NCBI RefSeq assembly: GCF_030253575.1
Contig: NC_080559.1
Span: forward strand, 5,354,501 to 5,418,500
Reading direction: 5' to 3'
Source of the DNA: Rhododendron vialii
Lineage: Eukaryota > Streptophyta > Magnoliopsida > Ericales > Ericaceae
DNA: 64,000 nucleotides
Position 1 is the first letter of the stretch; the number at the start of each line of letters is the position of its first letter. Under the pieces are notes generated by a model. That model ran no database searches and was not told where the DNA came from. It worked only from the letters and a program-made list of their open reading frames with translations. A program made the position numbers and the translations under genes. Positions 45,666 through 64,000 of this stretch are shown one piece after another.

Positions 45666-46063
45666 GAAGCAAATAGATTCATCATTTCTCCGACCCTGAA
45701 ACCCGAAACCCCATCCAGCATATCCATCCCAGTTGATGGTATAGCCAAACTCTCTCTCTCTCTCTCTCAACAAGAGTAGGCAATCTAACAAAAACTATCA
45801 TCCAAGCACAAGTAATATCTTACCGCGTATGAGTTCCACGAATGGTCACATAACTGCAAAATCCCTTGTCCAATTCATCTACATTTACATTACCCAAAAG
45901 TACAGTTACAGTTGACCGTGTATTAGCCATCCCATCATAATTGAGGACTTAAATCTGCATACAACTTCGTAAAGTACAACGAACACCAACATTCTTAAGC
46001 AAAGAGATTACAAATTATTAGCTAGAAACAGTCGCAAGTGGCGGCATCTGATCATCCATTTTC
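45665..46063. other. 3' region of the LRR gene
   Basis: This is probably the 3' UTR and downstream sequence of the minus-strand LRR gene. A short (TC)n run lies at 45751-45769. There is no other feature. Confidence 0.4.
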
Positions 46064-52789
<6,726 letters not shown>

Positions 52790-53930
52790 GGCGCCCCCTT
52801 CTGCCCTTTTCCTCCTCTTAATTCCTTGTATCGTTCTGCTATCTGGGATTTAGTTTGATTCTGTAAGAAATCACCGGTGGGGAAGATGAGAGAGAGAGAG
52901 GAGGAGGAGGATCGGTTTTGGGAATAACAGAGTAAAGTACTATTGTATGGGGGAAGAGGAATCTTTTTGTTTGTTTATCATAGTAACCCTTTACTTTATG
53001 GTTTTGATCAATTACAAACAATGTTAATCAGTTTGGATATGATTCGGTTCGTTCCGCTAACTAAAACAAGTAATTACTCGAGAATTTATTTTTTTAATTA
53101 AATGTGTTGTACTCTGAAAGAATAACATGTCTTATAAAGCAGGAAATAAATACATAGTAAAAAATCAGAATAAGGTCGAAACAAGATTGGGTGGTGCAGT
53201 CGTTAAATTTTCAGGCAAACTCGAGCAGAGCTCAAATTCAATAAAAATATGGCGAGACGATTTTGCCTGAATTTGAGTCGAACTTGAGCTAGTTATTTAT
53301 GATCTTACAGGTCTAGAGCTACAAATAAGACTTTCTGAATTATCGAAATTTTACTTTTTGGTTTTGGTCAATTAAATAAGGAAAATTCCGGGGACACGTC
53401 TCGTACGCACAATCGTGTTATGTGGATTCTCCTAAATTGAACAACTCTCTCGATGTAGTTGTGTTCGATTTTAAAAGTGGATCATATTATTGGTCTTTAA
53501 ATAATGTTAATCAATTTGAATATAAAAAAAGAAAAGAAAAAAGAAAAGGGTGTGGGTGAGATGCGTTTAGTGGTGGGGTACAGCTGGTAAGTTATTGGTT
53601 TAATTAGTGGGATTAGTGTTGGGTTCTGTGTTTTTGTTTTTTCCCTTTTTTCTTGGTTGCTTTTGCAAAGGCCAAAACTTGAAAAAATTAAAATTTGTTG
53701 GTTAGTTACTTACTTCGTATTTTAAATGGTATGATTTGTTGTACTACTTTGTAAGCGGTTTGGTAAGTTTATGCTTTTTGATCATAATAATGTTTTTCGT
53801 AAGTTGATTACTCCAGCATGCTCTAGTATCAAATACATTTAAAGTATGTTATGCATATGTTAAACGTGGAGAGAGAGGGGGAGGAAAATAAATTTAAGGG
53901 TGCTTTCATATTTTGTAAAATCAGCCAGAG
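52790..53930. other. Upstream region of the LRR gene, no gene seen
   Basis: A GA-rich patch at 52889-52910 may belong to the LRR gene leader. At 53210-53300 words such as CAGGCAAACTCGAGC, facing TTTTGCCTGAATTTGAGTCG, suggest a decayed GAGC-rich element of about 90 bp. The rest is AT-rich and unremarkable. Confidence 0.4.
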
Positions 53931-53934
53931 CATT

Positions 53935-54125
53935 AAGGGTTCTTGAAAAATAATGGACTTAACTCAAATAAATTTTTTGTGCAATATGAATCTTGTTTGA
54001 TAGATCTCGATGAGATCTGTTGAACGATGCAAAAAAAGAAAAAAGAAAAATTATGTTCGTGAATACATAATTTTTAAGTTTAAAAATTGAAAATATATAC
54101 TTATTTTTGCTCAAACTTTAAAATT
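53935..54125. mobile_element. Harbinger-type MITE, family H1, partial copy
   Basis: The core GTTTGATAGATCTCGATGAG, then TCTGTTGAACGATGCAAAAA, and ATTATGTTCGTGAATACATA correspond to the family core at 18690-18760 in inverse order. Termini are eroded. Confidence 0.5.
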
Positions 54126-55486
54126 TGGGTTCAAAGATTCTGTTGGAGATGCGCTTGGCAGGTGTTAATATTTGGAACATATTCATAAGGTCAACCTTCA
54201 AACTTTTCCTTGAAACGAGTACAAATGTATTAATTCATCTATTTCAATGGATAACTTACCATTTCAATGTTCAGAATTACATATCTCTAACTTTAGAAAA
54301 ATATGTAAAATTTCAAATTGTCCGTGCCAAAATAAAGGCCGAATTGACTGCTCAATACCGCTTTACAGGAGATGCTTGGCATCCAAGAATTAATTTTTTT
54401 TGGTCTTTTACGGCGGCTGGTGAAGTCAACAAAAAGACTTCTCCATTTCTAATACTAGTGCGTTGCATCCCTTTTGGTGGTGGTGGAGCAAGTACAACTG
54501 CCCAAACCTAAACCTAAGATTGGTTATGATTTTTATTGCACGGTCAAAAAGTTTTGCACCCTGCAAAGCATTTTCTCCATTTCTTTCCACTTAAAATATG
54601 CTAATCCATTGTAAAGAGAAACCAACCAAAAAAAAAAAAAGAAAAAAGCAGAGGTTATACCGGTTGAAATTTAGTTAGATAAATGCTATTATCTTTTTCT
54701 GTTTTTTTTGTTAATTTTTTTGTATTTTTTTTTTTTTGTGTTATTCATTCATCTTGACGAGAGCATTGGAAAAAAAAATAAATCCAAAAGCCGAGTAAAT
54801 ATCACTACAAAGAAAACACGCCAAAACAGAACATTTCTGCTTATTTTTCTCTTACTGAAACGAATCCGAAAAGTTGTGATCAAAAGCTAAAAAGATTCAC
54901 TACCAACGAAAACAAATCAAGATTAGTCAAACTCAACCTTATTCGCATTTCATAAAGTAGAATTCCCCCCCCCCCCCCCCCCCCCTGAAGGGAAGAATTA
55001 ACACAATGGAAAAAGAGGAGAAGGAGAAAAGGTGCACAACCACCACACTGCAATTCTCCAGATTGTGCAAGGGATAAGACTCTGGTTTCTCCCCGGAGTT
55101 GCGGTCGTCACTTCGGAATTAATACCAGATCCAAGTGAACCTAGGTTTGGAATGGACATTATACTTCCAGAAAACTACTTCGCTGCAAAATCTAATCTAC
55201 GCATATCATCCAAAGGACTTTAGTCTTTTACAAATTTAAATTATAGTAGTCTGAAATCTACAACCAACCGCATCACAATACCTTCGCCTCACTCACTGTG
55301 TCCCGATTCTCTGAACCATTTGTTTAGTTTATCTTTCCCATTTTTTTTCACTGACACTACCCTTGAATAATCCAAACAGCAACAAGGGGAGACAACCCCA
55401 ACCAAGAAAAAACAGCAGTTATCAGTGAGTAACGTACATGGAACAACAAAATCCTAAAAGCAATAGAAAGACGGAACTAGCACTGT
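54126..55486. other. Gene-free stretch with poly-C tract
   Basis: The open frame at 54125-54511 has no recognisable domain and no splice context. A run of 21 C lies at 54965-54985. The 3' UTR of the UTP11 gene probably occupies roughly 55250-55486. Nothing else was recognised. Confidence 0.4.
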
Positions 55487-58400
55487 TCATCGTTTACGCT
55501 CTGACCGCCACTTGTACACTGGTCTGGAGGTTGGACAGACAATTTCATCTTCACGGAGCTTGCGTTTCCGCCCCTTTTTCTGATCCACGATTTGCATTTA
55601 GTCACAACCAATAATAGGATAGAAGAATTCAACAAATCTAAAACATTAGTACCTTCAGTTCTTTTTGCATAGCCATATCCATGTATAGTTTCTCCAAATC
55701 ATTCACTCTGCCTTTTCGCGCTGCTAGCTCTCTGTAGGAAGCAGCTGTTTTCCTGCACGAGCACAGCTTTAATGTCATACAAAAGAACGGAAGACTGAAC
55801 TAAGAACCTAGGATCACGAGAACTTGGGACAAAAAATGGTCCACTGACCCCCCATCCCAAACATCAAATATCAAAAAATTGAACAAGAAAATTCAACATG
55901 AAGAACAGCATATCAGAGCTGATGAACATTTTCAAATTGATTGCAACTCCGTATCTAGCTCGTACAACTGTAAAAGAGACATGCTAAATGAAGAGGTGAT
56001 CATTAATGAAAGAAATAATCGGTGTCCTGTACCCACTCTTCCACCTGAGAAAGGAATATTAACATAGTACAGGCCAACCAGGTAATGGCAACATATACCC
56101 AAAAGATATCTAGACGGCAGTAAAAACACAATCTTATAAAGGAGCAATGTGAAACATTATAGAAACGTGCATTGCGCAAACCCAAAACCGTAGGACATTA
56201 TTTGGGTTGAGATGTCTGGTGATCAGCTTCGCAATATTTGCATAAAGCGGATACCCTCATATTCGTACCCACAATCTCAATGTTAATTAGCCAATTTTTA
56301 GCCTATGCGGCTATGCCACATGAAGTCAGGTACTGGTGTCGGATACGGTATGCTCTGTGGCGAATCTGTCCAACTCCTATTTCAGAGAGAGGAATATGGC
56401 GTAATTTACATTTTCCATCAATATTTCCAGAATTTTAGGTATGTTTTTCTATTCGAACTTTTATGGTAAACTAATATTACAAAATACGAACTAGGGAAAA
56501 TAGTATGAGAAAATCCTAGCATTTTGCCAAAGCGACAAATTGGTTTATCAATTTACGCCCTCAGTTTTCCTTTTTAAAGGGGAAATAAAAAGACAATACT
56601 CCATTTCTTCTCTCTTCCACTCCCTCCTTTTCTCAAAACCAAAACCATCCTCCTATTGGTATCACCGGCACCAATGCCACTTCCCAACAACCCCGACATG
56701 TATCTCCATTTGTAATTATTAAACCCATAGAAAAGGCAGCAAAAAACATGACCTTCCACCCATTGTTCCATTCCATGCTATGTTACATGGTCTTGAGTAC
56801 AGATGTCGGATGTGGGTACATGTCTAAGTATTGGATTCATCTAATTTTTATTTCTAGAATATGGGGACACGCTGGAATATTTTCTCTTGCTAAATGAGAG
56901 GTTTCATTGAAGAAACAAATCGGATACAAGAAGGTAAAAACCTTCAACAAGAAGGGAAGATAACAAAAGAAGGATAAACCTTAAAAAACAAACAAAAAAA
57001 AACAAATGGGAAGGAACTAGGATAGAGTAGGGCCAAAAATACAAAGAGAACTGGACCAGCTTCTTCGAATAAGAAGGTTAAGCCTCGCAGTCTTCACAGC
57101 TCTGAGCATCAGGACTTTAGTATAACAGCAAAGGAAATCTGATCAATCACCAAGATGGGGATCGGGATGACTTCAAAAACTCTATTATTTCCCTTAATCC
57201 ATATGTAGGAACCTGTAGCCGCCAAAGCAGGCTTCCTCAATGTGCAATGAAATATTTTCTGTTTGATTTTGCCAACATTCCAAGTGATGAGCTAGGGCCA
57301 GGAAGATAGAGAACTAGCTTGCTGATCAAAATCAAACCAATCAACCGTAGGGTGGTGAGCTCTGATAGCATCCCAAGTACGAGGGAGCCAGTAATCATGC
57401 CAAAAGAAAGTAGAAGTCCAATCCCTAATGGAATATTTGTCAAGTGGCTTTGCTAAGACCCTTAACTTGACGAGTTTCCCCCAAGTCCATGATAAATCTG
57501 TAGGCGGATAAGGATCCATAGTCCAAAAAGATTTAATCTTCAGAAAACACTATGACTCCACTTCATCCAAAGAGAATACCCGACCAGATATGCCTCAACA
57601 AGGAAGCTTGATTCCAATCCACTACCCTTATAATACCAAGACCACCTCCCTTTACAAGAAGAACTATATTAATCAGTATCAGAAAACTAGAAATGTTTCC
57701 CTCCTCACTTTCCTGTAACTATTTTACATATGGCACAAATATCAAAACAGATGTTAAAGTAATCACTTCCACAACAGAAAGTTCACTCCTGAAATAGACA
57801 AATTTCACTGCATGAAAATGGTCTATGTGATTAACATGCCTTGGTTATTTTCACTCATCTTTGTTGTGTTATTCAGAAGGGATTTTTTTTTTGTAAGACA
57901 ACTAATCCAGACTTAGAATCCAATTGGTATTTCTTTTGTTTATGCAAAACAGATTTCAGCAGCTAAAATGATATAATCCATATGAAGTTGGAATTGGAGA
58001 GCACTAATCTTGGGGTGGGAAAGTGTGATATAGTCAAAACAAGGTATTGGTAGTAAGGATTAAGGAGAGAATCAGAAAACCATAATATTTCATTCTCCCC
58101 TTTTCATCCAATCCCTTCACTTGTTTTTCAATACATTCAATAAGAAACTATATGTCCAAAATCAAAAGGGACCCAGAACATATTGAACTATTTCTACCTT
58201 TTAATATTTTCAGGTACATTCGCCATGACAGGCAACTTTTCCACCTTCGAATTATGCAACTGAATCTCCTTAGCATCCTCCCTGGAAAAAATGAAACAAC
58301 GGTTTACAGCAGAGTGACCCAGGACATCGAGCGAAGGTAAGTAAAGACAGATAAAAAGAATTGAAGAAATGTCATTAAACAAAAAAGGTTTCCAAAACAG

Positions 58401-60223
58401 ATATTCTAGACATCTTTAACAGTGCTGAATTCTGAACAAAATAACTAAACATAGCTTGATTGAACATCATAGAAAATATTCAATGGTGTATTCTGCTTTT
58501 TTGTAAGTACAGTAATGTGATGATGTTAATTAGGAGCTATCTCTATAGAGTAGGCACCGATAACAAACAAACAAAAAAATAAACTTGCGTAGGGAAGACA
58601 ATGTTATGTTTTCTCCGTTCCTTGTTTAGTATTTGTGAGTAAATTCCAACAGTGAAGCTTTATGCAAGAATATCCTTGAAGGTAAAAATCTTGTTTTATT
58701 CCCGTTGTAAGCAAATGGGTAGTAGGTCAAGCATTGGGGGGGCATGTCTCAACATTGCCTTGAATTTGGACAACCCAAATCAAAAGCTTTGCCCGCGATC
58801 TAATAAAAAAAACCATCAGGGGTCACTGCTTGGTGCAATGATACAAGGTTCAACTGAAAAGTTCGATAACTGGGGTTCAACTGTTCAAGTATGACTGTAT
58901 GAGAGCAGCAACTTTGTGCATTTATACCAACTTTAGGTTTCTATGTAAACTACCCTGTGGCCTGCCCATCCCCTCAGTTGCCGGGCGATTAGCACAAGGT
59001 ACCAGCAGTGGAGCCATTTAGAGAGAAGTAACCCTATCAATAACGATGTTAAGAATCTCATATTTCAAATGTGCTGAAAATGATCAGATATAAACAGCTC
59101 AAAAGCAAACAAATCACAGATACATGGCTAAAACATATATTACCACTTTAGCAATTTTTAAATGATGATCTCCAATAAATAGAGATGAATAAAGCTGACT
59201 GACACCTGTCTTCGGCATAGTATACATGCTTGTTTGGCAGTTGACTGTCAGTAGACTGCAGCACGGCTGTTAGCTTTTCAATTTTCTGCACCACAGAAAA
59301 TAATTATCAAACCAGGGAGCTGATAAAGGGAAACCCTTACTCTTAAAGTTGTAAATACTCCCTCCATCTGATAATCTTAGTCCCTCTTTTGGAATCCAAC
59401 TATTTAAGGAGACATCATCATTACACCTCAAAAAAGTACAAGATTTCAAAGTTGCCCTTTATTTGAAAGTAAGGAGCTATTACTCCAATTTAAAAAAGCA
59501 AGGACAAAAAAGGAACTCTATCAACTTTTACCCTTTGACTCGTCAAAATATACATGTATTATAGGACGGAGGGAGTAATAGTGATAAAACTCAGTTACCT
59601 TTTTTTCACTTTGAAGTTTCTGCAGGACATATCCTATATCTTGGGTCTTCATTATCATGAGTTCTTCTTCGGTGTATTTGTTAGCTTGACTCCTGTGGCA
59701 CCAGCTAAGGAGTCAGATTGGCTTGCATTGGATTGTGTCAAGCTACTAAGCAAAGAAATCAAAGTCAACTATATATTACCCTGGTTTGTGGACTCCATTC
59801 ACAGTTTTTGTATTGATCATCTTAAAGTAAAATTCATCGGGGTTCCTGAATGCTGCTTTCTCTTTGAGTTTCTGTAGAGGAATAAAGCATCATCAAGCAG
59901 TAATTAGAATCGAATTGGTCAGGGAAAAAACAGAAAATTCAGATTTCTAATAGTGACAGAAAGAAGTGAACTTTAATAGGTACCTGTAAAGCATCCTGTT
60001 TTTTGTGGTACGCCTTCGCACGCACCACATAATCCTTGTGTTTCTCAAGTAGCCCAAATTTTCTTCTTGAACGTCTATGACATAAAAACAAGGCCAACGC
60101 ACGAGACAGATTATTTCCAAAGGAAACTAAAAGTAAGGTGATTGCAGAGTAAAACAAAGTAACTTACGGCTGAGCTCGTTCCTGGTGAGCCGGTCTATAA
60201 ACAGCATTCCTTAGAGATGACAT
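55487..60223 (-). CDS. UTP11: UTP11-like U3 small nucleolar RNA-associated protein
   Basis: Eight coding exons on the minus strand: 60223-60168, 60074-59984, 59871-59780, 59692-59599, 59285-59206, 58281-58198, 55752-55653, 55579-55487; 690 nt, 229 residues, near the family's usual length. The protein opens MSSLRNAVYRPAHQERAQPR and continues RRKFGLLEKHKDYVVRAKAY. The middle has KLKEKAAFRNPDEFYFKMIN and ELMIMKTQDIGYVLQKLQSE; the end is basic (KKGRKRKLRE, YKWRSERKR). UTP11 is a nucleolar component of the small-subunit processome needed for early cleavage of pre-18S rRNA. The ATG follows an acceptor at 60227, so there is a leader intron to about 60967 and a leader exon near 60968-61060. The junction of exons 3 and 4 makes Gly in HKPGSQANKY, where relatives vary. 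Introns carry a LINE fragment and a Stowaway element. Confidence 0.93.
56790..56885. repeat. GTGTCGG-family fragment beside the LINE tail
   Basis: CAGATGTCGGATGTGGGTAC, ATGTCTAAGTATTGGATTCA and GGGGACACGCTGG fit the dispersed repeat family seen at 8712 and 40390. The LINE fragment starts directly next to it, so the LINE may have landed in this repeat. A similar GGTGTCGGATACGGTATGC lies at 56334. Confidence 0.45.
56888..57615 (-). mobile_element. 5'-truncated LINE (L1-type), 3' end of ORF2
   Basis: On the minus strand a frame reads MDPYPPTDLSWTWGKLVKLR, LAKPLDKYSIRDWTSTFFWHDYWLPR, then DFDQQASSLSSWP and a stop; after it, ITWNVGKIKQKIFHCTLRKP continues in the same line of homology. This is the region downstream of reverse transcriptase in plant LINEs (WSWKKIL-LR ... 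FLWHDNW type). It ends in a TTGAAGGTTTTTACCTTCTT and TTTCTTCAATGAAACCTCTC 3' UTR. Most of the element is absent and the frame has stops, so it is dead. It sits in intron 6 of UTP11 in the same orientation. Confidence 0.75.
59358..59575. mobile_element. Stowaway MITE filling a UTP11 intron
   Basis: The ends are CTCCCTCCATCTGATAATC and GGACGGAGGGAG, flanked by TA on both sides (59356-59357 and 59576-59577). The intron runs 59286-59598, so 218 of its 313 bp are the element, which begins about 23 bases from the donor. Confidence 0.8.
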
Positions 60224-60967
60224 TTCCTGGGATAGAGAATCAACCACCCTCACGAAGAAGATATCTTTGTGTGTGAGAAAATAAACTCACACCCTCTAGT
60301 TTGCTGCAAATTACAGATAAACAAAGAGCTTTCAAAATGTTTGAGAAAGACACTGCCAAGGTGCAGGTGTTGTAAGAGAGCAGCTTTAGGCTTCGGACTG
60401 AATGCAGCTAAGTAAAAACAACACAACCAAAAACAAGTTGGTAAAAGATGCTGCAAAATGTATAACGCAGCTAACTAAAAACAATCATGTGTATTTCGAC
60501 AGTGATAACAAAAGTCATATTCAATATTTATACTTATATTTTGCTACACAGTCATCAGTTTATTTTACACAGGACCAAAAAAATGTTGAGAGCTTAGAAT
60601 TATAGGAGTTTTTTCACACATATATACTAGTTTTAAGAATTTTCTTTTTTCCTCCAAGGCTTTGTAGAGGCCAACCTTATAGAACTTTCCTAAATTAACA
60701 TGAAATTTTTTTGGGGGTATTGCAGGGACCCGGGCACCCGCGGCAACCCCTTCCGACCGCCCCAAGTATAAAAATGATATGCTCCCGGCATCACAATGGC
60801 TGAAACATGAGGCCAAACTACATCAAATTAATTGTCTCAACCCTAAACCCTAGCTCACACCTGTTCCATAGTAGCCGACTTCAATCTCCTACTACATGAA
60901 ACCAAAACCTAAACAAGATATGTCAACAAACATACAGAGATATTGAGAGAGAGACAGAGAGAGATAC

Positions 60968-61065
60968 CGGTTCTTATCGTCGCCGGAACGGAGCTTTGTT
61001 CGATGTAAGATTTTGGGGTGTTATAGGGTTCTGATCGACTGGTTAGGGCTCTCTGTCACACACAG
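60968..61065 (-). promoter_or_regulatory. UTP11 leader exon and promoter
   Basis: On the minus strand GACGATAAGAACCG is followed by a GTATCTCTCTC donor at 60967, and an acceptor (CTATCCCAG) stands just before the exon with the ATG. The leader exon is therefore likely at 60968 to about 61060. A CT-rich run opens the leader intron. The transcription start is not fixed. Confidence 0.5.
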
Positions 61066-61069
61066 ACAC

Positions 61070-61620
61070 ACAAAACACGTACAGATGCGGTTAATTTCAA
61101 TGTAACCCCCTAAACTACAAGAAAGAATCAATCGAACCCCCTGAACTAAAAAGTGAACCAGGTCTTGTTTCCGCTGTCTTTTTCATCTATAAATATAAAT
61201 ATAAATTATTATAAAAAACAAGTAAAGTTATTTTTTATACACGTATTTTTTTTCACATTCATCCTACCTTTGACCTCTCCCTTCCATTTCTCCTGTATCA
61301 TCTTTTAACTTATAATTTAGTGAAAACAACTTGACTAAAAATTACTACAAGAAGTGCTAGTTCGTAACTTTTAGCTTAGCGGAATGAGAATGGAAGATGC
61401 TGCCAAGCATCCGTGCTTGGCAGTTGTGCCGAGCGGTCCATGCGGCCGCTCATCTTAGCACCGACGGCTTGAATCTAACCTAAACTATCTGTTGCTCACC
61501 ATCGATTGTCGAGATGAACGGCTGAATAAGCCGCTTGACACTGCTCCCAGCAAGGTGCTTGACAGCATCTTCGGGTCAGCAAAAATGCCCCCAGTCAGCC
61601 TTCTTCAAGACTTCAACTAT
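61070..61620. other. Upstream region of UTP11, no gene seen
   Basis: This is likely promoter. GC-richer sequence at 61390-61570 has paired words (GCTGCCAAGCATCCGTGCTTGGCAG and CAGCAAGGTGCTTGACAGC; GCGGCCGCTC and GAATAAGCCGCTTGAC), which suggest a decayed inverted-repeat element. No exon is visible. Confidence 0.35.
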
Positions 61621-61847
61621 TACGGGCTGTTTGGCTGGTGGATATAAAGGTGGATAAGATATGCGGCCTGATTACTTCTCCTACTCCCCCTCTTCTCCGG
61701 TCTTTGGCAGAGAAAACCCTACTTGGATTTCGCCCTGATTTGCTGAGATCGGATTTGTAATCCACCCCGCGGGTGGATTTGTAACGACAGGGTACCCCCT
61801 GTCGTTGAATATGCGGGGTTGGTGAAAGTCTATCTTGTCCTTGAGAC

Positions 61848-61896
<49 letters not shown>

Positions 61897-62690
61897 CCTG
61901 CTGTGATGCCCTAGGGTTTACCTGAAGAAAAAGAAGAAAGAAACGAGAAGAAGAAGATCGAACACATTACACATGTGAAGAAATAAATCAGTTTTTAAAG
62001 GCAAATTATTGTTTGCACCCCTAGATTTGGTATTTATTTCTAAGTTAGTCCCTTACACTATTTGTAGGAAAATTAATAATTTGGTCAAGGGAGCAACTGG
62101 TTGCCTTTGAAATCTCTTTTACCTTAATTTTTTTTTTATAAAAAAATCACTTTTCAATTACGTTTTAATTTTTTTCAGAAAAAAAATATTCTTCTAACAA
62201 ATAATATGGTTTAAACATTTGTAAGATAAAATGAATTTATTTTATCCCACAATTAATGATAAAATGGAGATGAGATGAAGAAAATGAGTGGTATTTATTG
62301 AAAATTTAGCCTAAATAATTTGTTGAATTTTTTTTCTTCTTAAAATTGTAATAAAAATGAGGTTTAAACATTTATAAGACAAAACGGATTTATTTTATCC
62401 CACAACTAATGATAAATATGTATTTACGCAATTATAATAAAATTAATCTAATTTGTCCATTAAAATATAAACTGGGGGCAATTGAGTCATTTGACAACTT
62501 ATCTATTCATATCCACCTTCTATATCCCCTCCTTAAAAAAATATCCAAACACTGGATTATAAATCCACCATTCTTATGAGGTAGGCCCACTCTTCTTATA
62601 TATCACCCCTTATTTCATATTCACCCTCAAATTCACCTTTCTTCTATATTCATCCAAAATCAAATTCTCCATCGAAACGGACTGTTAAGT
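61621..62690. mobile_element. Possible 1.07-kb inverted-repeat element with (GA)n
   Basis: The left part reads TACGGGCTGTTTGGCTGGTGGATATAAAGGTGGATAAGATATG; the right part has CATATCCACCTTCTATATCC (about 62508) and ends with GAAACGGACTGTTAAG. Terminal pairing is weak but the subterminal words are inverse. A (GA)n run lies at 61849-61892. Inside, about 150 bp are duplicated: GGTTTAAACATTTGTAAGAT, AATTTATTTTATCCCACAAT (62211) and GGTTTAAACATTTATAAGAC, GATTTATTTTATCCCACAAC (62360). No transposase was seen. Confidence 0.45.
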
Positions 62691-64000
62691 TATCGTCATC
62701 ATCCCAAAAGGCGGAGATAATCACTTTCACAATGTACGAAGATAGCCTTCGCACTTTTAGAGGTAACCAAAACTCTCTCAAAGAAATACTATAGTACCGA
62801 ACAAAATTCCGTTGTTTGAGTAATTTTTACCCTTTATGCCGAAATATGCATACTTGTTTGAATTTTTTATACGAATGTCTTTTATAAGAGCTCAAAATAG
62901 GAATATTCAACCAATTTTTCCTTTCAAAAACCGAAGTCAATAAAAATTTAATTTGATGTTCTCAATTTAAGCCTCCAATTATCTTGGGTTACTCAGGCCC
63001 TCGTGACCAATTTTACTACCCAAACCCATTAATGGACCGGAGAGAGAATGCAATGTTCTTTATTTTGTGAGGCATGGTACAGTCCATGACACTGGATCCT
63101 ATCATTTTTGTTATTTTGTACTTTCAAGATGCTTGAGGCTGAGGTTGGTCCATTGGTACTTTTTCTATATTCTCCCTGCTCCTCTTCTATTTTGTCAATT
63201 TTCCACATTCGAAAATTTGGGTAGTTTTTTTCTACTCACATGTAGGGGCGGAGGGAGCATAGGACCAGGGGATCACGTGCCCCACTAGTTCCTCTTTATG
63301 TTTAAAAATTATCAAACAAACCACCCATAAGATCCCTCGCTGCACACTTTCCCAAAGACCCCATATACCAGCGAGCGATTCGCCATGGTCCAATCGATTG
63401 ACGAGGAGCCAAGGACAACCAATGATGGAGCTGGAGGTGGGGGAATATAGACAGTTGCACTGATGTATGTATCATTGCTCGAACTCCCATTGCCTAGTTG
63501 TCAGGCTAGTTTTCCATCCCATCTTGTTCGATTGCTTAACTAACTACAGTTGACCCTTCCAAATAGGCTATAGCTCAAAAAATGATGATGGCCATCAGAA
63601 GGCCTGAGACCATATAGCCTCGGCCTGTCTAAATGATGGTCAGTGGTCTCTACCCAAGTAGCTGTGGCCATGATCCAAAGGACTCGCAACCTGTCAATCA
63701 TGCTATCCTTACGTTCCAACCAATTGGCCAATCACGCTATCCTTACCTTTCAACCAACCTCTTCAATTCCGCTTCTGCAGCAATGTATAATCTCGGTCCC
63801 TTACTTTGATGCCTACAGCTCAGTTTGTTTTCCAGTGATGGTAAGACTCCGCGAAATACTACTCTCTCGTTTTTTCATCTTCTTCTTCTTGTGTTGTTTC
63901 TAAGTGGGCATCATGGCTTATCGAGGGAAAGCGATGTTGCCCACTCTGCTGTAAAAAGGGGGGCACTTTATTTCAAAAAAAGGTTTGTTCCCCCATTAGG
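62691..64000. other. Gene-free right end
   Basis: No exon of a recognisable gene was found. Near 63244 TAGGGGCGGAGGGAGCATAG is a word often found at the ends of plant repeats. Two repeats of AATCATGCTATCCTTACGTTCCAACCAA and AATCACGCTATCCTTACCTTTCAACCAA lie side by side at about 63696-63757. The open frames at 63302-63490 and 63540-63731 minus and 63643-63903 plus have no recognisable domain. Confidence 0.4.

Noticed and set aside
54125-54511. Open frame of 128 codons on the plus strand
   Set aside because: It starts in a MITE remnant, shows no recognisable domain and has no upstream promoter or splice support.
60565-60816. Minus-strand frame of 83 codons in the UTP11 leader intron
   Set aside because: It lies wholly inside the leader intron and has no link to the UTP11 frame or any known family.

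Overview
This window is nuclear DNA from a flowering plant, most likely a eudicot. It is AT-rich. Its genes are split by GT-AG introns, gene products match well-known plant families, and the spaces between genes and inside introns are full of MITE-like fold-back elements, (GA)n microsatellites and decayed transposon pieces. The species cannot be fixed from the sequence alone. I see no bacterial, organellar or viral block, no rRNA and no CRISPR array.

Seven protein-coding genes can be rebuilt exon by exon with continuous reading frames. On the plus strand there is one: a UBC22-type ubiquitin-conjugating enzyme (start codon 8277, stop 12228). The other six are on the minus strand: calmodulin (17233 to 14629), a TRM-like DUF3741/DUF4378-type protein (28091 to 23450), a membrane-anchored cupin protein (35853 to 31724), an SLC35D-like nucleotide-sugar transporter (43605 to 38564), a short secreted SERK-like leucine-rich-repeat protein (52789 to 46064), and the U3 snoRNP factor UTP11 (60223 to 55487). 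UBC22 and calmodulin are tail to tail. The rest follow one another on the minus strand, separated by 2-6 kb. These are unrelated housekeeping or signalling genes and nothing suggests an operon or a metabolic cluster.

Gene-free stretches: 1-5980 (fold-backs, palindromic MITEs, no gene), 12229-14628 (convergent spacer), 17.4-23.4 kb (the densest MITE cluster), 28.3-31.7 kb (a MULE transposase relic and a GAGCC-rich MITE), 35.9-38.5 kb (GAGCC-rich MITE and an unidentified coding-like fragment), 43.6-46.0 kb (two tRNA-derived SINE-like copies and a 440-bp fold-back), 52.8-55.5 kb (almost empty) and 61.1-64.0 kb (long repeat, no gene).

The most interesting points are a relic of a calmodulin EF-hand 4 inside the calmodulin intron, a UBC22 start codon formed by the last three bases of an exon, a family of low-complexity GAGCCGAGC elements flanked by about 10-bp target-site duplications, several long fold-back elements, and a long (CT)n(AT)n tract directly behind the first splice donor of the LRR gene. 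I did not find a convincing wholly new system; the unexplained part of the window is mostly non-autonomous transposon biology.
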